This document shows, piece by piece, positions 1 to 5,538 of a stretch of 5,538 bases of DNA. Numbering within the stretch: the first letter of the stretch is position 1; each line of letters opens with the position of its first letter. The notes beneath the pieces were generated by a model. The model was given only the letters and a program-made list of their open reading frames with translations, was not told the origin of the DNA and did not search any database. The DNA is from Desulfobacterales bacterium (GTDB taxonomy: Bacteria > Desulfobacterota > Desulfobacteria > Desulfobacterales > Desulfobacteraceae). The stretch spans positions 1 to 5,538 of the forward strand of contig JAKSBB010000528.1 in the NCBI GenBank assembly GCA_022361315.1. Direction: 5' to 3'. The translations under genes and the position numbers were made by a program.

Positions 1-623
1 GCCTTGTCACGGATGGCGGCCATGATGTCGAACAGAAAGCGGGTCCGGCTTTCAAAACTGCCCCCGTATTCACCTGTCCGTATGTTTGAGTTAGGCGCCA
101 GAAACTGGTTGATCAGATACCCGTGGGCACCGTGGATTTCAACAAAGTCAAACCCGGCTTCCTTACACCTGCGGGCAGATTCTCCGAAACAGTTCGCCAG
201 CTCTTTTATCTCATGGATTTCCAGCGCCCTCACCTCACCTTTGACCACGGCAGGGGCGGGAATTGCGGAAGGCGCAACCTTTTCCGGCAGGTAGGACTGC
301 CGTCCCCCGTGCATGAGCTGCACGCCGAACCAGGTATCGTAGGCTTTTACCTTTTCCACCATTTTTTTCAGGGACGGGATACAGGAATCGTCGTACATCT
401 GGGGCAGATCCGGCAGTTCCTGACCGCCGGGATGAACGGAACCGCCTCCCACCAGCATCATCCCGGCGCCACCCCGGGCCCGGGCCACGAAATATTCAAT
501 CAGCTGATCCGTTACATGGCAATTGTCATCCACACCGAAGTTGATACTCATGGCAGACATGAGCAGGCGGTTCTTCACCGCCATAGGCCCGATTTGCACC
601 GGGCTGAAGAGATCCGAAAGCAT
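1..623 (-). CDS. Old Yellow Enzyme family NADH:flavin oxidoreductase, N-terminal part (3' end cut by window edge)
   Basis: FMN-dependent ene-reductase of the Oxidored_FMN TIM-barrel family, which reduces activated C=C bonds with NAD(P)H, probably in the cytoplasm. The 207 visible codons show the family hallmarks in order: N-terminal LFSPVQIGPMAVKNRL (residues 5-20), GAGMMLVGGGSVHP (52-65), QLMHGGRQS (102-110) and HGAHGYLINQF followed by LAPNSNIRTGEYGGS (164-189). H164, H167 and Y169 match the substrate-binding His pair and active-site Tyr of YqjM-type enzymes. Two family positions vary: G184 where Asp is common (RTDEYGG) and S192 where Asn is common (ENR). ATG at 623 is chosen because GAGGGAG (631-637) lies 7 nt upstream and the family N-terminus begins there. 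The missing C-terminus decides between a single-domain enzyme and a FadH/BaiCD-like one with added Fe-S and FAD domains. The substrate is unknown. It lies downstream of the serine hydrolase on the same strand but has its own promoter candidate. Confidence 0.93.
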   Translation of the reverse strand, partial: MLSDLFSPVQIGPMAVKNRLLMSAMSINFGVDDNCHVTDQLIEYFVARARGGAGMMLVGGGSVHPGGQELPDLPQMYDDSCIPSLKKMVEKVKAYDTWFGVQLMHGGRQSYLPEKVAPSAIPAPAVVKGEVRALEIHEIKELANCFGESARRCKEAGFDFVEIHGAHGYLINQFLAPNSNIRTGEYGGSFESRTRFLFDIMAAIRDK

Positions 624-644
624 ATATGCACTCCCTCTTTAGCT

Positions 645-681
645 GTGTTGTGACCTGACCTAACGGTTATAGGCCCAACAC
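645..681. promoter_or_regulatory. Candidate operator: palindrome and repeats over the -10 region of the ene-reductase promoter
   Basis: TAAC-G-GTTA (661-669) is a perfect 4+4 palindrome that overlaps the -10 box (666-671). It lies inside a wider inverted repeat, GTGTTG (645-650) and CAACAC (676-681). A direct repeat TGACCTGACC covers 651-660, around the expected start of transcription. A repressor bound here would block the promoter, as for many ene-reductase genes controlled by TetR- or MarR-type regulators. No regulator gene is visible, and the repeats are not concentric, so this is only a candidate. Confidence 0.3.
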
Positions 682-704
682 TTAGGGAGTGACAAGTTTT
701 TTTT
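666..704 (-). promoter_or_regulatory. Sigma-70-type promoter for the ene-reductase, with upstream A-tract
   Basis: Read on the minus strand, a run of eight A (697-704) lies just upstream of TTGTCA (690-695, 5/6 to the -35 consensus). An 18-nt spacer follows, then TATAAC (666-671, 5/6 to the -10 consensus). Expected transcription start is near 659, giving a leader of about 36 nt with the ribosome site at 631-637. The A-tract could act as an UP element. The match is by eye only, but spacing, both boxes and position relative to the gene agree. Confidence 0.55.
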
Positions 705-724
705 CATCTCCCCCGAATAAAGCG

Positions 725-2155
725 TCACCCCCGGATGGTTTGAATGACCTTGCGAAGAAAGGTTTCATGATCCCAGGAATCATCATGGGTGACCCCGATG
801 CGGACCACAACCAGATCGAAGGATGGAATGACGGCAACGATCTGCTGGTTAAAGCCGCCGCAATAGTAAAGATCCCGGGGCAGGCTGGGGAACAGCCGGT
901 TCTCCGGATGATCCGGTGCACCGGCATTGAGCCAGAACTGAGCACCGTATTCACCCATTGGGGCACCGGGTGTCGGCCGGGTGACATAGCCGGTCCACCC
1001 TTCAGGCAGAATTCGCTCTCCCTTCCAGACACCGTCGTTTTTCATGAGAAGGCCGAACCGGGCCCAGTCACGGGGGGTTGCAAACATGTAGGAGGACCCC
1101 ACGAAACTCCCCGAGGCATCCGGTTCGATGAGGGCGGAGTAGGCCCCGATTTTCCGGAACAGGCGATCCCGGGTAAACGCAACCACCGACACCAGATCGC
1201 CTCCGGCCAGATTTTCGCCGGCCAAATCTCCTCCAGAATGATCGGTGATAATGCGGGCAAGAATATTCGAGGTACCGCTGGCATAGTTCCAGAGGGTATT
1301 AGGTGCGGCAGCCAGGGGTTTTGCCGCAGCAAAATCGGCCATACTCCGACTGGCGTAAAGCATGTCCGTGGCATCGGCGAACGGGGCGTAGCTTTCCTCA
1401 AAGCTCAGTCCGGAAGACATGCGCAGCAGCATATCCAGTGTGATTGCCCCCCGGGGATCGTCTGCGCCTTTCCAGGCGGCCACCGGTGCAGGCTGTTCCG
1501 GGTCCAACACACCGTCTTTAACCAGAATACCGGCCAGGACTGCGGTCACACTTTTGGCCATGGACCAACCCAAAACCGGTGTATTCCAGTCAAACCCTTC
1601 GGCGTATCGTTCGGCAATCAATTGGTCTCCCAAAACGACGACAATGGCCTGGGTGTTGCGCTGACTGTCCGGGCCGGGTTCCGTAAATGCCTCGTCCAGA
1701 ACCAGATTCAACGCATTCACATCAACGATATCCGGCAGCGCGTCCGGTTCGGTCCGGCGTCCCAGGGGCCAGAGGTCATCCGTTCGGCGAAGATCCATGG
1801 GCGGAATGGATGCAGCCTGGGCCCTGAGTGTTTCCCGGTCCGTATCCACGGCCAGGGTGCACCCGCATCCCTCACGATATACCGCAGTCATTGGTTTCCA
1901 GAATCCGAAAGCAGCCGCGGTAACCGTCTGGTTGGTGTAATCAACCGAAGGGATCACCGTTTTAAACAACGGATGGGTCGGTTTGACATCCTCGGTGAAG
2001 ACCAGGTCCGCGTCGCGGCCGGCCAGAAATACCTGGGAGCAAATATATTTGGCTGAATATCCCGTGCCGATGGGCAGGGCGCCGTTGAGAAAATAAATGC
2101 CATAGCCGACAACAGACATGAAGGCCAGCGAGATAACCCATATCATCGTTTTCAT
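725..2155 (-). CDS. Membrane-anchored serine hydrolase, beta-lactamase class C / NylB-like family
   Basis: A 476-residue serine hydrolase of the Beta-lactamase (COG1680) fold, which includes AmpC, family VIII esterases and 6-aminohexanoate-dimer hydrolase (NylB). The SxxK catalytic pair is S198/K201 in GWSMAKSVTAV. The second motif is Y291-A-S293 (WNYASGTSN), a YxS like that of NylB rather than the YxN of AmpC. The C-terminal motif is CGGFNQQ (432-438), with no KTG. Residues 5-23 form a hydrophobic N-terminal helix, so the enzyme is probably exported or anchored facing the periplasm. A region of about 100 residues before the catalytic domain carries C39, C97 and C99, possible disulfide partners. 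Residues 308-321 are a short repetitive insertion. ATG at 2155 has AGGAGG (2163-2168) 7 nt upstream. Substrate unknown: an amide, ester or peptide hydrolase is more likely than a true beta-lactamase. No intrinsic terminator is seen after the stop. Confidence 0.9.
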   Translation of the reverse strand: MKTMIWVISLAFMSVVGYGIYFLNGALPIGTGYSAKYICSQVFLAGRDADLVFTEDVKPTHPLFKTVIPSVDYTNQTVTAAAFGFWKPMTAVYREGCGCTLAVDTDRETLRAQAASIPPMDLRRTDDLWPLGRRTEPDALPDIVDVNALNLVLDEAFTEPGPDSQRNTQAIVVVLGDQLIAERYAEGFDWNTPVLGWSMAKSVTAVLAGILVKDGVLDPEQPAPVAAWKGADDPRGAITLDMLLRMSSGLSFEESYAPFADATDMLYASRSMADFAAAKPLAAAPNTLWNYASGTSNILARIITDHSGGDLAGENLAGGDLVSVVAFTRDRLFRKIGAYSALIEPDASGSFVGSSYMFATPRDWARFGLLMKNDGVWKGERILPEGWTGYVTRPTPGAPMGEYGAQFWLNAGAPDHPENRLFPSLPRDLYYCGGFNQQIVAVIPSFDLVVVRIGVTHDDSWDHETFLRKVIQTIRG

Positions 2156-2210
2156 AGAATTGCCTCCTGATTAAGATGTTGGAAGCACCCTATCAATAAT
2201 CGATTCACCA

Positions 2211-2226
2211 GGCAATCCCCAACCCA
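2211..2226 (-). promoter_or_regulatory. Sigma-54-like (-24/-12) promoter candidate for the serine hydrolase
   Basis: On the minus strand this reads TGGGTTGGGGATTGCC. It keeps the GG at -24 and GC at -12 with exactly 10 nt between them, and has TGG and TTGC intact against consensus TGGCACG-N4-TTGC, but the CAC of the first half is not conserved. Expected start is near 2200, leaving about 45 nt before the ATG. No convincing sigma-70 pair was found upstream of this gene. Chance occurrence is possible. Confidence 0.3.
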
Positions 2227-2239
2227 TCGGCACCCCATA

Positions 2240-2276
2240 TTTGACGCCCCTTGTTTGACAAACACACCACAGTGTT
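2240..2276. repeat. Short direct and inverted repeats in the divergent intergenic region
   Basis: TTTGAC occurs at 2240-2245 and 2254-2259 (14-nt period). AACAC (2261-2265) and GTGTT (2272-2276) form an inverted repeat around a 6-nt spacer. This lies between the serine hydrolase and the zinc-ribbon gene, so a bound regulator could serve either. The 2156-2332 gap holds no gene. Besides this cluster it contains the hydrolase ribosome site, the sigma-54-like site and the zinc-ribbon ribosome site. Confidence 0.3.
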
Positions 2277-2332
2277 GGAGACTTATGAAATCAAAGGGGA
2301 ATTCTCTTCAATAGCCCAATAAAGGAGAACAA

Positions 2333-2602
2333 ATGGATAAACGCTGCCCGACGTGCGTAAATGTAAAACTGAAAATTGCAGATCGCAAAGGTGTGGAAAT
2401 CGATTATTGCCCCCAGTGCAGCGGCATATGGCTGGATTGCGGGGAACTAAATAAGATCATTCAGCGGTCTGCCGCCAAAGGGCAGACCACCAGCATCAAA
2501 AAGACAAAGATTCTCAAAAGTCACAGCCACTCTAAAGTGAAAACCGCTGTGAAAGCCGTGGATACCGTCTTTGATATATTTGATTTTTTCTCGGATGATT
2601 AA
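2333..2602 (+). CDS. Small TFIIB-type zinc-ribbon protein (zf-TFIIB family)
   Basis: An 89-residue protein whose first 45 residues form a single zinc ribbon: C5-P-T-C8 and C26-P-Q-C29, followed by the family signature SGIWLDCGEL (30-39). This is the zf-TFIIB family of short bacterial proteins, whose molecular role is generally unassigned. C36 stands where Arg or another polar residue is usual. Residues 46-75 are a Lys-, Ser- and His-rich linker (HSHS near 64-67), and the chain ends in a hydrophobic-acidic tail with FDIFDFF (80-86), like the C-terminal LFDF seen in relatives. ATG at 2333 follows AAAGGAG (2321-2327) with a 5-nt spacer. It is the only plus-strand gene here. By hand count its GC is about 45%, well below its neighbours, and it is lysine-rich. 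Its stop overlaps that of the convergent GTPase gene. Zinc binding is inferred from the four cysteines, and the function is unknown. Confidence 0.88.
   Translation: MDKRCPTCVNVKLKIADRKGVEIDYCPQCSGIWLDCGELNKIIQRSAAKGQTTSIKKTKILKSHSHSKVKTAVKAVDTVFDIFDFFSDD
2599..2602. other. Interlocked convergent stop codons (shared TTAA)
   Basis: The palindrome TTAA supplies TAA to the zinc-ribbon gene (2600-2602, plus) and TAA to the GTPase gene (complement of 2599-2601, minus). The two genes overlap by four bases and no intergenic terminator can fit, so each transcript must run antisense into its neighbour or end by another mechanism. Confidence 0.9.
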
Positions 2603-4011
2603 TCCGGGGCTTCATCCAGGGAGACCGCCGTCTCCATCAGCTTGCTGATGAGCAGGGCAAAATCCGGAGAATCCGTCTTGTCCATCATGCCGGCCTTGCC
2701 CCTGGCACGCTTGAAAAATGCGGTGCAGATCTTCTGCTGATCCGGTGTCAGCCCGGTGGACACCCCCATCTTCCCGGTATTTACTGATGCCGCTGTTGCC
2801 GGCATGTCCCTCCGGCCATGGGATCGTCGCACCATATGGGTGTAGTAGAGGATCGCCCGGTCCATCAGGACATACATGAACTGGATATTCTCATTGGGCC
2901 CGACCCGGAGGCGGTCCCCGGCCAGGCCTTTTCCCCCGCGTTGGGTGAGTTTTTTCACCCCCATCAGGGCGGAACCGGCACCGATGGCTGAGCCGATGGC
3001 GGTAAACACACCGAAGGTCAGACCGGCCGCAGCCGTATCCAGCACAGCCCCCACAGTTCCCCCCACAAGGGCACCGGCTGTGGTCAATTGCTTCCGGGTG
3101 AGGCCCAGCATCTCCCAGGTCCGGTCGGAAAAAAGATCGTGGCGGAGCACGGAATACTCGGGCAACGGATAGTCGAAAAGATTGTGGCGGAATAACTCCC
3201 GGATGTGATTGAACATGGTCTTTTCAATATTCCGGATTTCCTGTTGATAGTCCCGGACCAGGTCTTCCTTGAGGCGTACCGGATCAATGCGGGAGGTGAC
3301 CTTTCCGGCCCGGACATACCCCACCATGGTTTCAATGCCGTGGGTAATATAGGCACAGGCCATACGGTTCCGCCGCTCCCAGTCCTCCTTAAAGGCCCGG
3401 ATTACAGCTTCAATGCCAACTTCCCAGTCCTGGTCAATGGCTTTCAGGCTTTCCAGCATACGGATGCGTTCGTAGAAATCTGCCCGGTTTGAGTTGAACA
3501 CCCGGATCACGTTGAAATACTTCCGGAATTCGGTCTTCCACTCATCCGTATAGTCCCGTTCCAGGGATTTGCTGTTGATCACCGCCATTCTCGGCCTGCC
3601 GGTGAGCCTCAGAATTTCCATTTCCGCCAGGTCATCGTCCCGGACCGGCCTGGAACCGTCCACCACATAGATGATGCCAGCCCCCCGGGCCACCGGGGTC
3701 AAAAGTTCGCACTCATCGGCAAAGAAGGGATCTGTTTTAAAGTGGCTGAGAAACCGGTCCACCAGATCGGGCCCCGGATTTTCCCGGAACCAGGCCAGGG
3801 TCTGCCGCGGTGCCTGGAACCCCGGGGTATCCACAAAACGGATAATCTCCCGGCTGTCGATCTTCACGGTGTAGGCCCGGGATACGGTGGTTTCCCCCGG
3901 CACCCGGCTGACTTTTATGTTGTCATCCTCGGTGAGGGTGGATACCACGGAGGATTTGCCTTCGTTGGGATGACCCAATACGGCGAATTCAGGGATGGGG
4001 TGCGCATTCAT
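2599..4011 (-). CDS. GTPase with C-terminal DUF3482 domain
   Basis: A 470-residue protein with an Era/TrmE-like (TEES) GTPase domain at about 1-175 and a DUF3482 region after it. Numbered from the chosen ATG, G1 is GHPNEGKSS (13-21), the switch I motif is PGETTVSR (38-45) with candidate threonines at 41 and 42, and G3 is DTPG (61-64). The expected G4 NKxD is replaced by NSKS (146-149), so guanine specificity is not assured from sequence. Residues 312-351 form a hydrophobic stretch with ten glycines, interrupted by D325, which may be membrane-associating. The conserved-looking YYTHMVRRSHGRRD lies at 389-402. ATG at 4011 is preferred: it overlaps the upstream stop as ATGA and has AAAGGTGG (4017-4024) 5 nt upstream. 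The in-frame GTG at 4020 lacks a ribosome site. Translational coupling to the DUF2868 membrane protein implies that the two act together, probably at the inner membrane. The cellular function is not established. Confidence 0.9.
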   Translation of the reverse strand: MNAHPIPEFAVLGHPNEGKSSVVSTLTEDDNIKVSRVPGETTVSRAYTVKIDSREIIRFVDTPGFQAPRQTLAWFRENPGPDLVDRFLSHFKTDPFFADECELLTPVARGAGIIYVVDGSRPVRDDDLAEMEILRLTGRPRMAVINSKSLERDYTDEWKTEFRKYFNVIRVFNSNRADFYERIRMLESLKAIDQDWEVGIEAVIRAFKEDWERRNRMACAYITHGIETMVGYVRAGKVTSRIDPVRLKEDLVRDYQQEIRNIEKTMFNHIRELFRHNLFDYPLPEYSVLRHDLFSDRTWEMLGLTRKQLTTAGALVGGTVGAVLDTAAAGLTFGVFTAIGSAIGAGSALMGVKKLTQRGGKGLAGDRLRVGPNENIQFMYVLMDRAILYYTHMVRRSHGRRDMPATAASVNTGKMGVSTGLTPDQQKICTAFFKRARGKAGMMDKTDSPDFALLISKLMETAVSLDEAPD

Positions 4012-5538
4012 GGCATCCACCTTTCAACAATAATTTCTGGATCTTTGAGTTGGGCCACAGCGGTCTGCCACACCTGGAAGTCAGGGTCGTCACCTGCCAC
4101 CCCCATCTCTTCCTCCCCGGGGGTCTGGGTGAGAAAAATCCAGATGGGGCGGTCGGGGAAAACCTGAGCTTTTAATTCCCGGAAGTAGAGCAGCAGCCCC
4201 CGGATGGGTGGCTGCCAGACTTCCTGGAGCACCACCACAGGGCCAGTGGCAGACTGATTGCCGGCCTTCTTCCGGAACATTTCGCCGTCTTCAGTGATAT
4301 CAAACGTCACATGAACAATATTTACGGAACCGATGCGCAACTGAGTTTTTAGCGCTTCCCGAACAGGTGGAAGGGCGGATTCGGGGTAAACACGTGCAGA
4401 ACCCAATACCATGGCTGTGGCAGCGGTATTGTCTTCCGGTACAGGCACCGTGGGTTCTACAGTGTCGGGGATATCCCGTTCCGGCGTGCCGGGGGATGTT
4501 GCCCGGGTTTCCGGAACCGGCAGGGGGGATCTTGGGGATGCATCGCTGCCGCCGGTTTCTCTAATCGTCACTTTCATACGGGGAGACCGCATCCGCCCCG
4601 CCAAACGCCGGAACTTGGGCCTGCTGAAATCAAATCGCGCCAGGGCCCCTTTCTGTGCACGGTTCCCGGCAACCACCAATCCGGCCCTGGCAAGCACGCC
4701 ATATACCAGAATCCCCATGCACAGAAATGGCCACCAGGCCACCAGATGGGCTGTGGCAAGGCCTGCGATGCCCTCTTTGAGCAGAATCCGGCTGCCCTCG
4801 ATCTCCGCCAGGCTCGGGGCGGCCAGGGCTTCGGGCATTATCCACGACCAGGGCAGGGCCAGCCACGACACAAAGCTGTGGATCTGGGCCCCGGAGGTAA
4901 ACAGGGTTGACTGCCATCCGAAGGCCAGGTCCGTGACCGCCACCCGGAACAGGGTTCCGCAGAAGGCGCCGGAGGAAAACCCCAGGGCAAACAGGGAGGT
5001 GAGGCAGAAAAAGGGCCAGAAGACGATGCCTTTGTATTCCCGGTTCTTCATGTTCAGGAAGGCACCTTTTTCCCCCAGGGTTTTCAGGTGGCCGCCGCCG
5101 GGGAGGTCTGCCGCCCGTTCCGCAAGGCGGTTCAGCCGCTGATAGAAAAAAGAGGCAAAAAGTGTCTGTACCACAGGCGGCCTGTTAGGACCGGCCCGAT
5201 TCCTATATATCCGGAGCAGCATCACCCCCAGCGCCGTCAGGGAGAGCAGCCCCTGGAACAGAATAAAAAAGGTGATAAAAACCGTTACGTTGACCGGCTG
5301 GCTGCCGTGATAGGCCAGAAAGGCGTAGGCCATGAGAATGCCCAGCACAAAACCTGCTGTCGTCATCCCCCGGGCTGCCCAACGGTAAAAGGAGGCATAC
5401 ATAAGACCGGGGAGAAGTTCCCTGTTTCCTTTGTCATTTGCGAAGAGAAGCCGCCGGTATTCCACCCACCTCAGTATCAGGCCGGTATCGTCCAGATCAG
5501 GGTCATCTATGTCTTTAAAAATGTCCCGGTCCCGCTCA
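4008..5538 (-). CDS. DUF2868 multi-pass membrane protein (N-terminus beyond window edge)
   Basis: The frame is open to the right edge, so 509 residues are visible and the true start lies outside. Upstream of the in-frame GTG at 5465 the translation continues as plausible coding sequence (IFKDIDDPDLDDTG), and that GTG has no spaced ribosome site. In visible-fragment numbering, hydrophobic segments lie at about 56-76, 82-109, 169-199 and 264-286. Arg/Lys-rich stretches after the second and fourth place the termini and the 110-168 loop in the cytosol. The 200-263 loop, with ALPWSWIMPEA (227-237) and IEGSR (246-250), would be periplasmic. A Pro/Ser/Thr-rich linker (about 326-374) leads to a soluble alpha/beta-looking domain (377-509) containing EVWQPP (439-444). 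I recognise this as DUF2868, a family I recall as commonly paired with DUF3482 GTPases. Its stop overlaps the GTPase start by four bases. No catalytic motif is evident. It may anchor or regulate the GTPase. Confidence 0.85.
   Translation of the reverse strand, partial: ERDRDIFKDIDDPDLDDTGLILRWVEYRRLLFANDKGNRELLPGLMYASFYRWAARGMTTAGFVLGILMAYAFLAYHGSQPVNVTVFITFFILFQGLLSLTALGVMLLRIYRNRAGPNRPPVVQTLFASFFYQRLNRLAERAADLPGGGHLKTLGEKGAFLNMKNREYKGIVFWPFFCLTSLFALGFSSGAFCGTLFRVAVTDLAFGWQSTLFTSGAQIHSFVSWLALPWSWIMPEALAAPSLAEIEGSRILLKEGIAGLATAHLVAWWPFLCMGILVYGVLARAGLVVAGNRAQKGALARFDFSRPKFRRLAGRMRSPRMKVTIRETGGSDASPRSPLPVPETRATSPGTPERDIPDTVEPTVPVPEDNTAATAMVLGSARVYPESALPPVREALKTQLRIGSVNIVHVTFDITEDGEMFRKKAGNQSATGPVVVLQEVWQPPIRGLLLYFRELKAQVFPDRPIWIFLTQTPGEEEMGVAGDDPDFQVWQTAVAQLKDPEIIVERWMP

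Noticed and set aside
679..704. CACT-TAGGG-AGTG followed by T8 as a plus-strand terminator
   Set aside because: The stem is only 4 bp, is separated from the T-tract by 5 nt, and no plus-strand gene lies upstream. The tract is better read as an A-tract upstream of the minus-strand promoter.
689..2056. Long plus-strand open frame (455 codons) opposite the serine hydrolase
   Set aside because: Its translation has no recognisable domain and looks like antisense of GC-rich code. The minus strand here has a full hydrolase with SxxK, YxS and a good ribosome site.
2255..2289. TTGACA (2255-2260) and TATGAA (2284-2289) as a sigma-70 promoter for the zinc-ribbon gene
   Set aside because: The spacer is 23 nt, too long, and no acceptable -10 box lies at 16-18 nt.
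2592..2606. Hairpin CGGAT-GATTA-ATCCG as a bidirectional intrinsic terminator
   Set aside because: The stem is only 5 bp. The T-run lies before it on the plus strand, and the minus strand has an A-run after it, so neither strand has stem then U-tract.
4018..4020. GTG as start of the GTPase
   Set aside because: There is no Shine-Dalgarno sequence at proper distance. ATG at 4011 has AAAGGTGG 5 nt upstream and makes the classic ATGA overlap with the upstream stop.
5463..5465. GTG as start of the DUF2868 protein
   Set aside because: The GAGGTGG-like sequence abuts the codon with no spacer, and the frame stays open with plausible coding sequence to the window edge, so the gene most likely begins outside.
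1..5538. CRISPR array, tRNA/rRNA, insertion sequence or attachment site
   Set aside because: No regularly spaced repeats, cloverleaf with a CCA-type end, transposase motif or long terminal repeats were found on reading both strands.

Overview
The window is about 5.5 kb of moderately GC-rich, gene-dense chromosome. It holds five protein-coding genes, four on the minus strand and one on the plus strand. I see no rRNA, tRNA, CRISPR array, insertion sequence or phage gene. Composition, gene content (an FMN ene-reductase, a NylB-like serine hydrolase and a DUF2868/DUF3482 pair) and a sigma-54-like site suggest a proteobacterium or Desulfobacterota-type bacterium. This taxonomic guess is weak because no phylogenetic marker is present.

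Layout, left to right. Positions 1-623 (minus) carry the N-terminal part of an Old Yellow Enzyme family reductase, cut by the left edge. A 101-bp gap follows, holding a good sigma-70-type promoter for that gene with palindromic sequence over its -10 box. Positions 725-2155 (minus) encode a membrane-anchored or exported serine hydrolase of the beta-lactamase/NylB/family VIII esterase fold. A 177-bp divergent intergenic region follows, with a sigma-54-like site facing the hydrolase and short repeats. Positions 2333-2602 (plus) encode a small TFIIB-type zinc-ribbon protein of clearly lower GC. Its stop codon interlocks with the stop of the next, convergent gene. Positions 2599-4011 (minus) encode a DUF3482 GTPase, and 4008-5538 (minus) a multi-pass DUF2868 membrane protein that runs off the right edge.

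The DUF2868 and DUF3482 genes are translationally coupled through an ATGA overlap and very probably form one functional module: a four-helix membrane protein with a large cytosolic C-terminal domain, plus a TEES-type GTPase with a non-canonical G4 motif and a glycine-rich hydrophobic segment. The role of this pair is, as far as I know, not established, and it is the most interesting content here. The hydrolase and the reductase are co-oriented but have separate promoter candidates, so a shared pathway is possible but not shown.
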